Shown here: positions 1-9,638 of the stretch, piece by piece
Layout of the letters: each line of letters begins with the position of its first letter
Position numbering within the stretch: position 1 is the first letter of the stretch
Assembly (NCBI GenBank): GCA_025350965.1
Contig: JANXWV010000052.1
Span: 1-63,345 of the forward strand
Reading direction: 5' to 3'
Length of the DNA: 63,345 bases
Source: Rhizobacter sp.
GTDB taxonomy: Bacteria > Pseudomonadota > Gammaproteobacteria > Burkholderiales > Burkholderiaceae_C
Position numbers and translations under genes: made by a program
The notes under the pieces: generated by a model
What the model was told of the DNA's origin: nothing
Seen by the model: the letters and a program-made list of their open reading frames with translations, nothing else
Databases searched by the model: none

Positions 1-1
1 C

Positions 2-1825
2 TCACTTCAGCGCCGTCGCGCGCATGGCCATGTCCACGTCCATGAACATCCACTGCTCTTGCCAGAACAGCGGGCGGCGGTAGCCGCTGAGCCAGGGCTG
101 CGTCAGGTCCACGTAGATGCGGTGGCTGATGTATTTGTAGGGCGCATACACGGTGACGAGACGGTTGATCTCCTTGAACAAAGCCAGGCGCTCGGGGCCG
201 TTGGGCATGACGCTGATCTGGCCGTACAGCTTGTCGACCGCGTCGACCTTGAAACGCGCGAAGTTCGAGCCGCCGAACTGCGAACTGTCGACGCGGCCCA
301 GGCTGTCCAGCCCGTCGGGGCTGGCCGCTGAACCCGCGAGCGCCCACACCATCAGCTTGCCCGCGTGCCCGGCCTTCAGGTTCTCGGACCATTGCTGGAT
401 GCGCAGGTTCGACCTGATGCCGATGGCGCCGAGGTTCTTGCGCCGCAGCTCGTCGATCTGGCGCGTCAGCTGGTCGGGGCTGCTGGCGATCTCGAGCACC
501 AGCGGCGAGCCGTCGGGCATGTCGCGCCAGCCGTCGCCGTTCTTGTCGACGAAACCGTACATGTCGAGCAGGGCCTTGGCGCGGGCCGGGCTGTATTCGC
601 TGTTGGTGCTCTTGAAGTCGGGGTCGTAGCCGTACGTGTTGGGCACGTTGCCGGCCTGCGCCGGGATGGCCTGGCCATTGCGGATGAGCCGCGTTTCCGT
701 GGCCACGTCGAACGACAGGTTGATGGCGCGGCGCAGCGCGATCTTCTCGGGCGTGTAGCCGCCGACGGTCGGGTCTTCCATGTTGTAGTAGAGGAAGCCG
801 ACATCGGAGTTGACCATGCGGTGCGCGCTGATGCCCTTCTTGACCAGGTTGGGCGCGAGCTTGCCGCCCGGCACGGCGGCCTTGGCCAGATCCGACGGCA
901 CCGGGTCGATCAGGTCGACCTGCCCGTTCAGGAACGCCAGCCAGCGCGGCTGGCTTTCCTCGATCACGTTGATCTCGATGCGGTCGGTGAGCGGCAGGCG
1001 CCGGCCCTTGAACCGCGCGAGCAGGGCCTGGCCTTCGGCATCGTCGGCGGCGGGCTCGGCGTCATAGAAGCGCTCGCGGTAGTTCGGGTTGCGCTCGAGC
1101 ACGATCAGCGAGCTGCGCCGCCACTGCTTGAGCACATAGGGCCCGGTGCCCACGGGGTGCGCCATGATGTCGGCGCCGTATTTCTCGACCACCTCACGGG
1201 CCACGCCGTTGAACAGGTCGGTCTGCGCGAGGAAGGTGATGAAGCGCGGCCGCGGCTTGCCGAGCGTGAAGCGAAGGGTGTAGCGGTCGAGCGCCACCAG
1301 GCCTTCGACCCGGCGGTCGTAGTCGAACGGCCGCTTCGTCTTGATGGCTGCGTTGCGCACGTCTTCCAGGCCGACCACGCCCTCTTCGGCGAAGCTGCTG
1401 TAGGCGGGGCTCTTGACGGCCGGGTCGGCGAAGCGCTTGAGCGCATACACATAGTCTTCGGCCACCAGTTCGCGCTTCTTGCCATTGAAGGCGGGGTCGT
1501 CGCTGAAGTAGATGCCGGGCTTGAGCTTGACCGTCCAGACCTTGAAGTCGGGCGACGACTCGGGCATGCCATCGGCGGTGGCCGGTTTGATCTTGTACGG
1601 CCGCGCCAGGTGGTCGTAGGTGTAGGGCGCATCGAAGATGTGCGCGGCGATGGTGCGCGAATACAGGTCGCTGATCTGCGCCGGGTCGAACCCGGTCTCC
1701 GACGTGCGCAGGGCGATGTGCATCACCGTCTGCGCCTCGGCGGGCGCAGCCGGCGTGTCGGCGCTGTGAGCGGCTTGGGCCAGCAGCACGAGCGCGGCGG
1801 TGAAGAGTCGTTGGAATGCGGTCAT
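2..1825 (-). CDS. Peptide-type ABC transporter substrate-binding protein (SBP family 5), copy 1
   Basis: Periplasmic receptor for an oligopeptide-class ABC importer, family SBP_bac_5, about 607 residues, the usual size for YejA-like receptors. The N-terminus (MTAFQRLFTAALVLLAQAAHSA) is a signal peptide with an A-x-A cleavage region, which is why I start here rather than at upstream in-frame codons that read through a repeat. The mature part has the family features: a GFDPAQISD segment near the start, a Y-Y-F/S-D-D-P-A region, and an HPVGTGPY motif in the middle. It lies downstream of a close paralogue on the same strand and both face the permease and ATPase genes beginning at 3962. Substrate is not deducible; E. 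coli YejA imports peptides and microcin C. Confidence 0.9.
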   Translation of the reverse strand: MTAFQRLFTAALVLLAQAAHSADTPAAPAEAQTVMHIALRTSETGFDPAQISDLYSRTIAAHIFDAPYTYDHLARPYKIKPATADGMPESSPDFKVWTVKLKPGIYFSDDPAFNGKKRELVAEDYVYALKRFADPAVKSPAYSSFAEEGVVGLEDVRNAAIKTKRPFDYDRRVEGLVALDRYTLRFTLGKPRPRFITFLAQTDLFNGVAREVVEKYGADIMAHPVGTGPYVLKQWRRSSLIVLERNPNYRERFYDAEPAADDAEGQALLARFKGRRLPLTDRIEINVIEESQPRWLAFLNGQVDLIDPVPSDLAKAAVPGGKLAPNLVKKGISAHRMVNSDVGFLYYNMEDPTVGGYTPEKIALRRAINLSFDVATETRLIRNGQAIPAQAGNVPNTYGYDPDFKSTNSEYSPARAKALLDMYGFVDKNGDGWRDMPDGSPLVLEIASSPDQLTRQIDELRRKNLGAIGIRSNLRIQQWSENLKAGHAGKLMVWALAGSAASPDGLDSLGRVDSSQFGGSNFARFKVDAVDKLYGQISVMPNGPERLALFKEINRLVTVYAPYKYISHRIYVDLTQPWLSGYRRPLFWQEQWMFMDVDMAMRATALK

Positions 1826-1838
1826 GGCGGAGGATCTC

Positions 1839-1892
1839 ATCTCACGAATGTCACAGATGTCACGGTTGTCACGCATGTCACGGAAGTCAGGG
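1839..1892. repeat. 9-bp imperfect tandem repeat (unit ATGTCACGG, about six copies)
   Basis: The 61-bp gap between the two receptor genes is almost entirely made of 9-bp units resembling ATGTCACGG: 1839-1847, 1848-1856, 1857-1865, 1866-1874, 1875-1883 and a decayed copy to 1892. It runs over the stop codon of the upstream receptor (1887-1889). It could be spacer expansion by slippage or a set of protein sites; nothing seen here decides which. Confidence 0.7.
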
Positions 1893-3716
1893 CGCCAGGC
1901 GCTGCAGCACGCCGGTGTCGATGTCGATGTAGCGCCACCAGTCGCGCACGAAGATGTTGCGGTGGTAGCCCACGACCCAGGGCTGCGCGAGGTCGGTGTA
2001 GATGCGGTGCACATGCACCTTGTACGGCATGTAGGCCACCATCAGGCGCTGCGCGTCGTCCATGGCCACCTGGCGCTCGGGGCCGTTGGGCAGCGCGGCC
2101 TGGCGTTCGAAGGCGCGGTCGTAGGCCGGCAGCTCGAAGCGCGCCAGGTTCGCCTGGCCCTTGTTGGGGCCGTAGCCGAGTTCGAGGAAGCCCTTGCCGT
2201 CGGGCCCGGCCGACCAGCCCACGCCCCACATCATCAGCTTGCCGGCGTGCGCAGCCTTCAGGTTCTCGGGCCACTGCGCAAAGCGAAAGTTCATGCGGAT
2301 GCCCAGCGCGTCCATGTTCTTCTTCCACTGCTCGGCGAGTTGGCGTTTCTCGCCGTCGGGCTGGGTCGCGTACTCGATGGCGAGCGGCGAGCCGTCGGGC
2401 TGCTCGCGCCAGCCGTCGCCGTCGCGGTCTATGTAGCCGTGCATGTCGAGCAGGGCCTTTGCGCGGGCGAGGTTGAAGTCGCTCATCTCGGTCTTGAGGC
2501 CGGCGTTGTAGCCCCATGCACCGGGGCCGATCGGGCCCTGCGCGCGCATCGCCTGGCCCTTGCGGACGAGGTGGATCTCTTTGTCCAGGTCGACCGCCAG
2601 CGCGATCGCGCGGCGCAGCGCCACCTTCTGCGGCGTGTAGCCGCCGACCACCGGGTCGTTCATCGCGAAGTACGACGTGGACACATCGGCGCGCACGTAG
2701 CGCAGCATCTGGATGCCGCGCTTGGCCAGGTTCGGCGCGAGCCTGGCGTTGGGCATGATGCGCTCGGCAAACTCGGCGGGCACTTCTTCGACCAGGTCGT
2801 GCTCGGCGTTCAGGAAGGCGAGCCAGCGCGGCTGGTTCTCTTCGATGATGCTGATCTCCACGCGGTCAATCATCGGCAGCCGCCGGCCGCGGAAAAGCGC
2901 CACCGCGGCCTGCGCCACGGCGTCGTCCGCAGGCGCCTCTTCGTCGTAGACCACCTCGCGAAAGCCGGGGTTGCGTTCGAGCACGATCTTCGAGCGGCGC
3001 CTCCAGTCGCCGAGCCTGTACGGCCCGGTGCCCACCGGGTGCTCCATGATCTTGTCGCCATACGCCTCGACCACCTCGCGCGCCACGGCACCGGCGAGCG
3101 ACGGGTCGGCCATGTCGTCGAGGAAGCGCGGGTTCGGGTCGGCCAGCCGCACCTGGAAGCGGTAGCGGTCGAGCACGCGCAGGCCCTGGGCTTCGCGGTC
3201 GTAGTCGAACGGGCGTTGGGTGGCGATCGCCTGCTGGCGCAACTCGCTCAAGCCGAGGAGTCTGTTGTTCTCGTAGACGAACAGGTTCGGGCTCTTCCAG
3301 CGCGGGTCGTAGTGGCGCTTGATCGAATACACATAGTCGGCCGCGACGAGTTCGCGCGGCCGACCCTTGAACGCCGCATCGTCGGCGAAGAAGATCCCGC
3401 GCTGGAGCGTGAAGGTAAAGGTGGTGAAATCGGCCGATACCTCGGGCATGGCCGCGAGCGTGTTCGGGCGGTTGCGCACCGGCCGCGCGAGGAACGCAAT
3501 CTGCAGTGGCGCTTCGAAAATACTGGAGGCCAATGTGCGCGAGTAGATGTCGGAGATCTGCGCCGGGTCGAACCCGGTTTCGGCCACCCGGAAGGCATAG
3601 CGCAGCACCTTCTGCGCCGGCGCTGCGGCGGGCGCATCGGCCGCCTGCAACCCGGGGCTGACGAGCCACAGCCCTGCCAGCAACAGCGCCGTGTGCAACG
3701 CGCGGCGTGGGTTCAT
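1887..3716 (-). CDS. Peptide-type ABC transporter substrate-binding protein (SBP family 5), copy 2
   Basis: Second receptor of the same family, about 609 residues, clearly paralogous to its downstream neighbour: both share the GFDPAQISD segment, a V-A-A/E-D-Y-V-Y motif, the E-x-N-P-x-F/Y-R-E block and HPVGTGPY. The start at 3716 is chosen because a GAGGAG Shine-Dalgarno sequence lies 7-12 bases upstream and the encoded N-terminus (MNPRRALHTALLLAGLWLVS) is a signal peptide. It is divergent from the transporter operon starting at 3962, separated by 245 bp that should hold both promoters. Two tandem receptors suggest two ligand ranges served by one transporter; that is inference. Confidence 0.9.
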   Translation of the reverse strand: MNPRRALHTALLLAGLWLVSPGLQAADAPAAAPAQKVLRYAFRVAETGFDPAQISDIYSRTLASSIFEAPLQIAFLARPVRNRPNTLAAMPEVSADFTTFTFTLQRGIFFADDAAFKGRPRELVAADYVYSIKRHYDPRWKSPNLFVYENNRLLGLSELRQQAIATQRPFDYDREAQGLRVLDRYRFQVRLADPNPRFLDDMADPSLAGAVAREVVEAYGDKIMEHPVGTGPYRLGDWRRRSKIVLERNPGFREVVYDEEAPADDAVAQAAVALFRGRRLPMIDRVEISIIEENQPRWLAFLNAEHDLVEEVPAEFAERIMPNARLAPNLAKRGIQMLRYVRADVSTSYFAMNDPVVGGYTPQKVALRRAIALAVDLDKEIHLVRKGQAMRAQGPIGPGAWGYNAGLKTEMSDFNLARAKALLDMHGYIDRDGDGWREQPDGSPLAIEYATQPDGEKRQLAEQWKKNMDALGIRMNFRFAQWPENLKAAHAGKLMMWGVGWSAGPDGKGFLELGYGPNKGQANLARFELPAYDRAFERQAALPNGPERQVAMDDAQRLMVAYMPYKVHVHRIYTDLAQPWVVGYHRNIFVRDWWRYIDIDTGVLQRLAP

Positions 3717-3961
3717 CGAGAGCCGCTCCTCGTGGGTGAAAGGTCTGACGCGTCGGCCGGCGTTGTGCACCACCCGAGCCGCCGAAGTCTATTTCAACAA
3801 ACCACGCGGCCCGGCGTTTGCTTCACCGGGCAAATGCGGGGGAATCGCGCTGACGCCAACCCGTAGACTCGCGCGCTGAACCCCCGCCCTGCGGGCCTGG
3901 CGGCCACGAACCGCCGGCGCCCGACACGCCTTTCCTCCACCCCTCGAAAGCTCCCTATCCG

Positions 3962-4900
3962 ATGGCCGCCTACCTGATACGGCGCCTGTGGCAAATGATC
4001 CCGACGCTCATAGGCGTCGTGCTGCTGGTGTTCTTCCTGTTCAAGTACTTTGGCGGCGACCCCGCGGAGATCCTCGGCGGCATGAACGCCACGCCGGCGC
4101 AGATCGACGTGATCCGCGACCAGCTCGGCCTGAACCGGCCGGTGTGGGAACAGCTCGCGATCTTCTTCAAGCAGATCGTCAGCTTCGAGTGGGGCAAGAG
4201 CTGGGCCACGCAAGAGAGCGTGGCCTCGCTGTTCGCGAGCCGCCTGCCGGCCACGCTGACGGTGATGGTGCCGATCCTGCTGCTCGACGTGGTGCTGGCG
4301 ATTCCGTTCGCGCTGCTGGTGGCGTACGTGCGCGGCTCGCTCACCGACCGCAGCATCATGGTGCTGAGCACCGTGGCGCTGTCGATCTCGTTCCTGGTCT
4401 ACGTGATCGTTGGCCAGTACGTGTTCGCCTTCCAGCTCGGCTGGTTCCCGGTGCAGGGCTGGAGCGACAAGCTGCTCACCAACCTGCTGGTCTTCACGCC
4501 GCTTCCGGTGCTGCTGGCGGTGATGGTCGGCCTCGCGCCGCAGACGCGCCTGTACCGAACCTTCTTCCTCGACGAGATCGGGCAGGACTACGTGCGCACC
4601 GCGCGCGCCAAGGGAATGACCGAGACCACCGTGCTGCTCAAGCACGTGATGCGCAACGCCATGATCCCGATCCTGACCAACGTGGCGGTGGCGCTGCCGG
4701 GCATCTTCGTCGGCTCGTTCCTGATCGAGACCTTCTTCTCCATCCCCGGCCTGGGCCGCGAGGTGCTGTTGGCGGTGAACCGAAGCGACTACCCGGTGAT
4801 CCAGGCGGTGACGATCTACATCGCGGTGATCACCATGGTCGTGAACCTCTTGACCGACGTGCTTTACAAGCTGGTCGATCCCCGGGTGGTGCTCAAATGA
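3962..4900 (+). CDS. yejB: ABC transporter permease, YejB/DppB type
   Basis: Inner-membrane permease of a peptide-class ABC importer, 312 residues. The start MAAYLIRRLWQMIPTLIGVV is the typical first membrane helix of the DppB/OppB family. The ATPase-contact (EAA) loop is visible around residues 205-237 (EIGQDYVRTARAKGM then LLKHVMRNAMIPI). Six membrane segments are expected and consistent with the hydrophobic runs. It heads a three-gene operon and its stop overlaps the next start in an ATGA. Symbol by analogy with E. coli yejABEF; the split between Yej and Dpp naming rests on the neighbouring YejE-like and fused YejF-like genes. Confidence 0.9.
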   Translation: MAAYLIRRLWQMIPTLIGVVLLVFFLFKYFGGDPAEILGGMNATPAQIDVIRDQLGLNRPVWEQLAIFFKQIVSFEWGKSWATQESVASLFASRLPATLTVMVPILLLDVVLAIPFALLVAYVRGSLTDRSIMVLSTVALSISFLVYVIVGQYVFAFQLGWFPVQGWSDKLLTNLLVFTPLPVLLAVMVGLAPQTRLYRTFFLDEIGQDYVRTARAKGMTETTVLLKHVMRNAMIPILTNVAVALPGIFVGSFLIETFFSIPGLGREVLLAVNRSDYPVIQAVTIYIAVITMVVNLLTDVLYKLVDPRVVLK

Positions 4901-5970
4901 GCGCGGTCCTGAACCCCCCGGTGGCACGTGTTGCGCCCACGCGCAGCGCCGGCGTGTGGGGTGCGGCGTGGAAGCGTTTTCGCAGTGACCGCGTGGGCGT
5001 GGTCGCGCTGGTGATCGTCGGTGCATTCCTGCTGCTCGTTCTGGCGGCGGGCGCCGGCCTGGTGGCGAAGAACTGGCAGGTGGAGGCCGGCGTGCCGAAC
5101 GCGCCGCCCACCTTCCTCGGGCCGCGTGCGTCGACCGACGCTGCGGCCGATGCGGTGTCGACAAAGCAGAACATCGACCTCTCCGACATCGACCCGCTGG
5201 CGCCGCGCTACAAGGAATGGGACGAGCGCGCCGCGAAGTTCCAGACCACCGACACGGTCAAGCGCGAGACGCTCGTCTTCGGTGGCGACCGGCTCGGCCG
5301 CGACGTGCTGGCCAAGGCGATCAAGGGCGCCGAAGTGTCGATCATGGTGGGGGTGCTGTCGGCGGTGACGGCCGTGCTGATCGGCACCGTGCTCGGCGCA
5401 TTCGGCGGCTTCTTCGGCGGCAAGGTGGGCGACCTGCTGGAGTGGGTCTACAACGTGTTCACGGCGATCCCCGGCATCCTCTTGATCTTCACGTTCGCAG
5501 CGGTGCTGAACCGGGCCGACGCGATCATTCCGAAAGGCATCTGGACGATCGTGATCATTCTTGGCTTCACCGGCTGGACCGGCATCTACCGGCTGGTGCG
5601 CGCCGAGTTCATCAAGCACTCGGTGCGCGAGTACGTGCGCTCGGCCGAGGCCATTGGCGCGAGCACGATGTCGCGCATGTTCCGGCACATCTTGCCGAAC
5701 GTGAGCCACGTGGTGCTGGTGCAGTTGTCGGTGTACGTGGTGGGCTTCATCAAGGCTGAAGTGATCCTGTCGTACCTCGGCCTGGGGGTGTCGGTCGATC
5801 AGGTCAGCTGGGGCACGATGCTGGCCGAAGCGCAGGGCGAACTGATCCTCGGCTACTGGTGGCAGCTGGCGGCGGCCACGCTCTTCATGGCCGTTTTCGT
5901 GACCGCGTTCTCGCTCTTCACCGACGCGCTGCGCGATGCGCTCGATCCGAAGTTGCGGGGGCTGGAATGA
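4897..5970 (+). CDS. yejE: ABC transporter permease, YejE/OppC type
   Basis: Second permease of the importer, 357 residues. A first membrane helix (about residues 35-60) is followed by a long soluble insertion of about 80 residues before the second, as in YejE proteins and unlike the shorter DppC. The EAA loop is near residues 238-271 (EFIKHSVREYVRSAEAIGA, then FRHILPN). The start is fixed by the ATGA overlap with yejB, which implies translational coupling, and its own stop overlaps the ATPase start in the same way. Confidence 0.9.
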   Translation: MSAVLNPPVARVAPTRSAGVWGAAWKRFRSDRVGVVALVIVGAFLLLVLAAGAGLVAKNWQVEAGVPNAPPTFLGPRASTDAAADAVSTKQNIDLSDIDPLAPRYKEWDERAAKFQTTDTVKRETLVFGGDRLGRDVLAKAIKGAEVSIMVGVLSAVTAVLIGTVLGAFGGFFGGKVGDLLEWVYNVFTAIPGILLIFTFAAVLNRADAIIPKGIWTIVIILGFTGWTGIYRLVRAEFIKHSVREYVRSAEAIGASTMSRMFRHILPNVSHVVLVQLSVYVVGFIKAEVILSYLGLGVSVDQVSWGTMLAEAQGELILGYWWQLAAATLFMAVFVTAFSLFTDALRDALDPKLRGLE

Positions 5971-7709
5971 GTGGCGCCATGAACAACGTCTTGCTCTCGA
6001 TCAAGGACCTGCGGGTCGCGTTCCGCATGGGCGTGTCCGAGGGCGTGATGCAGCGCGCGCACGCCGTGGGGCGCGTTGTCGACGGCAGAGAAGTCGGCGT
6101 GAGCTTCGACGTGCCCGAGAACACCACCGTCGCCCTCGTGGGCGAATCGGGCTCGGGCAAGAGCGTCACGGCCATGTCCATCCTGAACCTGCTGCCCGAC
6201 AACGCCGAGCGCAAGGGTGCCATCAGCTTCGAGGGCCGCGACATGCTGGCCGCCACGCTGAGCGACCTGCAGGCCCTGCGCGGCCGGAGAATCGCCTGCG
6301 TGTTCCAGGACCCGATGACTTCGCTGAACCCGGTGTTCAGTGTCGGCCAGCAGATCTGCGAGCCGCTCGTGAAGCACCTGGGCTTGTCGGCGAAGCAGGC
6401 GTTTGCGCGCGCCGAGGCGCTGCTCGCCGAAGTCGGCATGCCCGAGCCGAAGCGGCGCCTGTCGGCTTACCCGCACCAGCTGTCGGGCGGCCAGCAACAG
6501 CGCGTGATGATCGCCATGGCGCTCGCCTGCGAGCCGAAGCTGCTGATCGCCGACGAGCCGACCACCGCGCTCGACGTGACGATCCAGCGCCAGATCATGG
6601 AGCTGCTCGCCGGGCTCAAGGCGAAGTACCGCATGAGCATGCTGTTCATCAGCCACGACCTCGGCGTGGTCGGCGAGATTGCCGACCACGTGGTCGTGAT
6701 GCGCCAGGGCACGGTGCGCGAACAGGGGCCGGTCGCGGGCATCTTCGCGAACCCGCAAGACAGCTACACGAAGGCCCTGCTCGCGTGCCGCCCCACGCTC
6801 ACGCAGCGCGCGCCGCGGCTGATGGTGATCGACGACCACATCAGCGGCACGGCGGCCGCAACGGCTGCGAAGGCGAAAGACCCGAACGCCCGCGTGATCA
6901 TCGAAGCGCAGGCCTTGACGAAGAGCTTCTGGATCCAGTCCGGCGTGTTCGGCCGCAAGGAGTTCAAGGCCGTAAAGGGCGCGACGTTCCAGCTGCGCCG
7001 GGGCCACACGCTCGGCGTGGTCGGCGAATCGGGCTCGGGCAAGACGACGATGGGCCTGGCGCTGCTGCGCCTGCACGAACCCAGCGGCGGGCCGGTGGGT
7101 GGCCGCGTCACCTTCGACGGCGTCGACCTGCTGGCCCTCAGCAAGGGCGCGATGCTGCCGATGCGCAAGCGCATCCAGGTCGTGTTCCAGAACCCGTACG
7201 CATCGCTGAACCCGCGCTTCACCATCGGGCAGACGCTGGTCGAGCCGATGACGATCCACCACGTCGGTGCAAACGCCGCCGAGCGCGAAGCCACCGCGCG
7301 TGCGCTGCTGGTGAAGGTCGGCCTCGACGAGAGCGCGATGCACAAGTACCCGCACGAGTTCTCCGGCGGCCAGCGCCAGCGCGTGGCCATTGCGCGCTGC
7401 CTGACGCTGAACCCCGAGGTGCTGGTGCTCGACGAAGCGGTGAGCGCGCTCGACGTGAGCGTGCAGGCCCAGGTGCTGAACCTGTTGAAGGACCTGCAGG
7501 ACGAACTCGGCCTCGCCTACATCTTCATCAGCCACGACCTCGCCGTGGTGCGCTTCATGGCCGACGAGGTGCTGGTGATGAAAGACGGCGAGGTGGTCGA
7601 GCAGGCCAGCGTCGCGCAGATCCTGGACGCGCCGCGCGAGGAGTACACACGGCGCTTGCTGGGGGCCATTCCGCGCGGGTATGTGCAGGCCAGCGACGTG
7701 GCCGCGTAG
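5967..7709 (+). CDS. yejF: ABC transporter ATPase with two fused nucleotide-binding domains, YejF type
   Basis: Energy-coupling subunit of the importer, 580 residues, carrying two complete ABC ATPase domains in one chain, as in E. coli YejF. First domain: Walker A GESGSGKS at residues 59-66, signature LSGGQQQR near 172, Walker B LLIADEPT. Second domain: Walker A GESGSGKT at 353-360, signature FSGGQRQR near 465, Walker [13 protein letters not shown]. Both linker regions carry the oligopeptide-transporter C-terminal extension. The start at 5967 overlaps the yejE stop (ATGA); an internal ATG at 5979 is a possible alternative. Confidence 0.92.
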   Translation: MSGAMNNVLLSIKDLRVAFRMGVSEGVMQRAHAVGRVVDGREVGVSFDVPENTTVALVGESGSGKSVTAMSILNLLPDNAERKGAISFEGRDMLAATLSDLQALRGRRIACVFQDPMTSLNPVFSVGQQICEPLVKHLGLSAKQAFARAEALLAEVGMPEPKRRLSAYPHQLSGGQQQRVMIAMALACEPKLLIADEPTTALDVTIQRQIMELLAGLKAKYRMSMLFISHDLGVVGEIADHVVVMRQGTVREQGPVAGIFANPQDSYTKALLACRPTLTQRAPRLMVIDDHISGTAAATAAKAKDPNARVIIEAQALTKSFWIQSGVFGRKEFKAVKGATFQLRRGHTLGVVGESGSGKTTMGLALLRLHEPSGGPVGGRVTFDGVDLLALSKGAMLPMRKRIQVVFQNPYASLNPRFTIGQTLVEPMTIHHVGANAAEREATARALLVKVGLDESAMHKYPHEFSGGQRQRVAIARCLTLNPEVLVLDEAVSALDVSVQAQVLNLLKDLQDELGLAYIFISHDLAVVRFMADEVLVMKDGEVVEQASVAQILDAPREEYTRRLLGAIPRGYVQASDVAA

Positions 7710-7717
7710 CCCTCGGC

Positions 7718-7746
7718 CCCGCACTCAGGCGCGATCAAGTGCGGGT
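7718..7746 (+). terminator. Putative terminator of the yejBEF operon
   Basis: Perfect 8-bp inverted repeat CCCGCACT / AGTGCGGG with a 12-base loop, beginning 9 bases after the yejF stop and followed by TTGCTGT. The T-tract is weak, so this could also be a 3' end stabiliser. The rest of the gap to the convergent gene at 7899 shows no gene I can support. Confidence 0.4.
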
Positions 7747-7898
7747 TGCTGTCAGAGCCCGCCGATGGCCCGCCGGACGGGTCCAGCCACGCGGCGAACA
7801 TCCCGTGAACCCGTTGATCGGGGCCAGCAGTTCCAGCAGGGCTTGCTTCAGCGATGGCAGGTCTTTCCCACCGATCAAGGTCACGACGCGCAAGCCGC

Positions 7899-8936
7899 TC
7901 AAGCCGCGCTGAACCGCGGTGCGCCCGCCGCCTGAACCGCGCCCTGCGCCGTCACGGTGAACACGCCCCGTGCCACGTTGTGCGGGTGCTTCGCCGCTTC
8001 GGCAATCGACAACACCGGCGCGAAGCACACGTCGGTGCCTTCCAGCAGCGCGCACCAGGCGTCGCGCGGGCGGCCCTTGAAGAGCGCGGTGAAGCGCGCC
8101 TTCAGCGCGGGCCACAGCGCGCTGTCGTACTGGCTGCGCGGGTCCACGTCAGGCAGGTCCAGCTTCTGCAGCAGCAGTGCATAGAACTGCGGCTCCAACG
8201 CGCCGAGGGTGATGAACTTCGCGTCGGCGCATTCATACACGTCGTAGAACGGTGAGTCGTGAAACGCGCTCGGCGCCGTGCCGCCGATACCGCCACTGGC
8301 ATGAACCCAGTGTGCGATGCCGCCGAGCATGGCCACGGTGTCGGTGATGGCCGCATCGACCACCGTGCCGAGCCCGCTGCCGCGCGCCTGCAGCACCGCG
8401 CAGACGATGCCGAACGCCAGGCCGAGCGCGCCGCCGGCATCGCCGAGCACCGTGGGCGGCGCCATGGGGCGCTCGCCGGGCCGCGCCGAAAGGGCCAGCA
8501 GCCCGGTCAGCGCGAGGTAGTTCAAGTCGTGCCCGGCCGCGTGCGCCAGTGGGCCGGATTGGCCCCAACCGGTCATGCGGCCGTAGACCAGGCGCGGGTT
8601 GCGGCCCAGGCACACGGCGGGGCCTAGGCCCAGCCGCTCCATCACGCCGGGGCGGTTGCCTTCGATGAGCGCATCGGCGCCGGCCAGCAGGTCGAGCACT
8701 TGCGCCACGGCGCCCGGCGCTTTTAGGTCGAGCGGCAGCACCTGCTTACCGGCGTGCAGCGGGTGCGCGCCGGCGCCGGCCAGGCGGCGCGTGACGTCGC
8801 TCGCCTGCGGCCGCTGGATCAGCGTGATGCGCGCACCCATCTGCAGCAGCATGTGGCCGGCCAACGGCCCCGGGCCGATGCCTTCGAACTCGACGATGTG
8901 CAGGCCGGTCAGCGGTGGGATCTGCAGTGGGGTCAT
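7899..8936 (-). CDS. CaiB/BaiF CoA-transferase family protein, alpha-methylacyl-CoA racemase-like
   Basis: Enzyme of the CaiB/BaiF (class III CoA-transferase) family, 345 residues. The motif GHDLNYLALTG (H136, D137) and LGDAGG (D166), together with an ALEPQFY segment, match the alpha-methylacyl-CoA racemase branch, which epimerises branched-chain acyl-CoA esters, rather than true CoA transfer. The start at 8936 is supported by GAAGGAG seven bases upstream; a longer in-frame extension to 9032 lacks this. It stands alone and converges with yejF. Whether it acts as racemase or CoA-transferase in vivo is open. Confidence 0.85.
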   Translation of the reverse strand: MTPLQIPPLTGLHIVEFEGIGPGPLAGHMLLQMGARITLIQRPQASDVTRRLAGAGAHPLHAGKQVLPLDLKAPGAVAQVLDLLAGADALIEGNRPGVMERLGLGPAVCLGRNPRLVYGRMTGWGQSGPLAHAAGHDLNYLALTGLLALSARPGERPMAPPTVLGDAGGALGLAFGIVCAVLQARGSGLGTVVDAAITDTVAMLGGIAHWVHASGGIGGTAPSAFHDSPFYDVYECADAKFITLGALEPQFYALLLQKLDLPDVDPRSQYDSALWPALKARFTALFKGRPRDAWCALLEGTDVCFAPVLSIAEAAKHPHNVARGVFTVTAQGAVQAAGAPRFSAA

Positions 8937-9212
8937 GGGCGCTCCTTCGGCGGCCACGCTGCGCGGCCGCACGGCACTGATGATCGCATCGCGGCCGGCC
9001 GCACTGACAGGGCCGGTCGAAGATGTAAGCATCCGCTTACTGTTTCGCCGAGTTTGGGCGCAGCGTGCAACAAGGGGCGCGGCGCAGTGCGCAGGAAGTC
9101 ACGGAAAGGTCGCCCCAGGCCATGGCACAGACGTTGCGCTCATGGAAACCACAGCACCCGGGCGACGGCTTCAAGCACCGACCGGGCCGAGCACACAAAG
9201 GACGTCGTTGCC

Positions 9213-9443
9213 ATGCCGCTGAACCGCTTCAAGAACAATGCCCCCGCTGCCCGCGCACGGCCCACCGGCCCGAGCTGCAGAGGCGGCGCGTCATCGGTGC
9301 TGCGGCTCACGCCGCCAGCACAGTCGCTGGTACCGAGCCGCTCCAACCTGTCCGACTGGCTGAGCCGAGCGGCCGAGGTGATGCTGCCGGTGACCGGCCC
9401 GCACTTCAGCGTGGGCGCACACACCGCTGCGAGGCCGCAGTGA
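9213..9443 (+). CDS. Possible small hypothetical protein (76 aa)
   Basis: An ATG at 9213 follows an AAAGGA sequence at good spacing and opens a 76-residue frame, N-terminus MPLNRFKNNAPAARA, with a moderately hydrophobic centre (VLRLTPP, WLSRAAEVMLPV). I do not recognise it. The flanking 8937-9212 and 9444-9638 carry only arginine- and proline-rich frames typical of non-coding high-GC DNA, so this call rests on the ribosome binding site and composition alone. Confidence 0.3.
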   Translation: MPLNRFKNNAPAARARPTGPSCRGGASSVLRLTPPAQSLVPSRSNLSDWLSRAAEVMLPVTGPHFSVGAHTAARPQ

Positions 9444-9638
9444 TTGCACCGCAAAGAACCACGTTGCTGCGGCCGTCGGCCGTTCGGGCCATGCCCTTGC
9501 CCGGCCCTGGGTCCACCCCGCAGCAGCGGCCAATGCGTGTGTTGCAGACCAGCAGCGCGCCGGCCCAGTTGTCGCTCTTCCTGCGCCCGGGCGCGGCACT
9601 GAGCGGCATGAAATAAGGGCGCGACAAAATCGTTTTGC

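Noticed and set aside
365..2476. Long plus-strand frame opposite the first receptor genes (similar ones at 1800-3866, 16883-19015, 41805-44198 and 51822-53765)
   Set aside because: Rich in A, R, G, H and V without motifs, antisense to well supported genes. Such frames arise from the GC-rich third positions of the real genes.
7735..7898. Minus-strand peptide-like stretch after the CaiB-family gene (reads VVTLIGGKDLPSLKQALLEL)
   Set aside because: It looks somewhat protein-like but has no start, lies in the frame after the stop of the racemase gene and ends quickly. Could be a remnant; not enough to call.
9065..9616. 183-codon plus-strand frame between the racemase and the Bug receptor
   Set aside because: Proline/arginine/glutamine-rich composition, no domain or ribosome binding site; likely non-coding. 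A shorter frame at 9213 is slightly better and is listed at low confidence.
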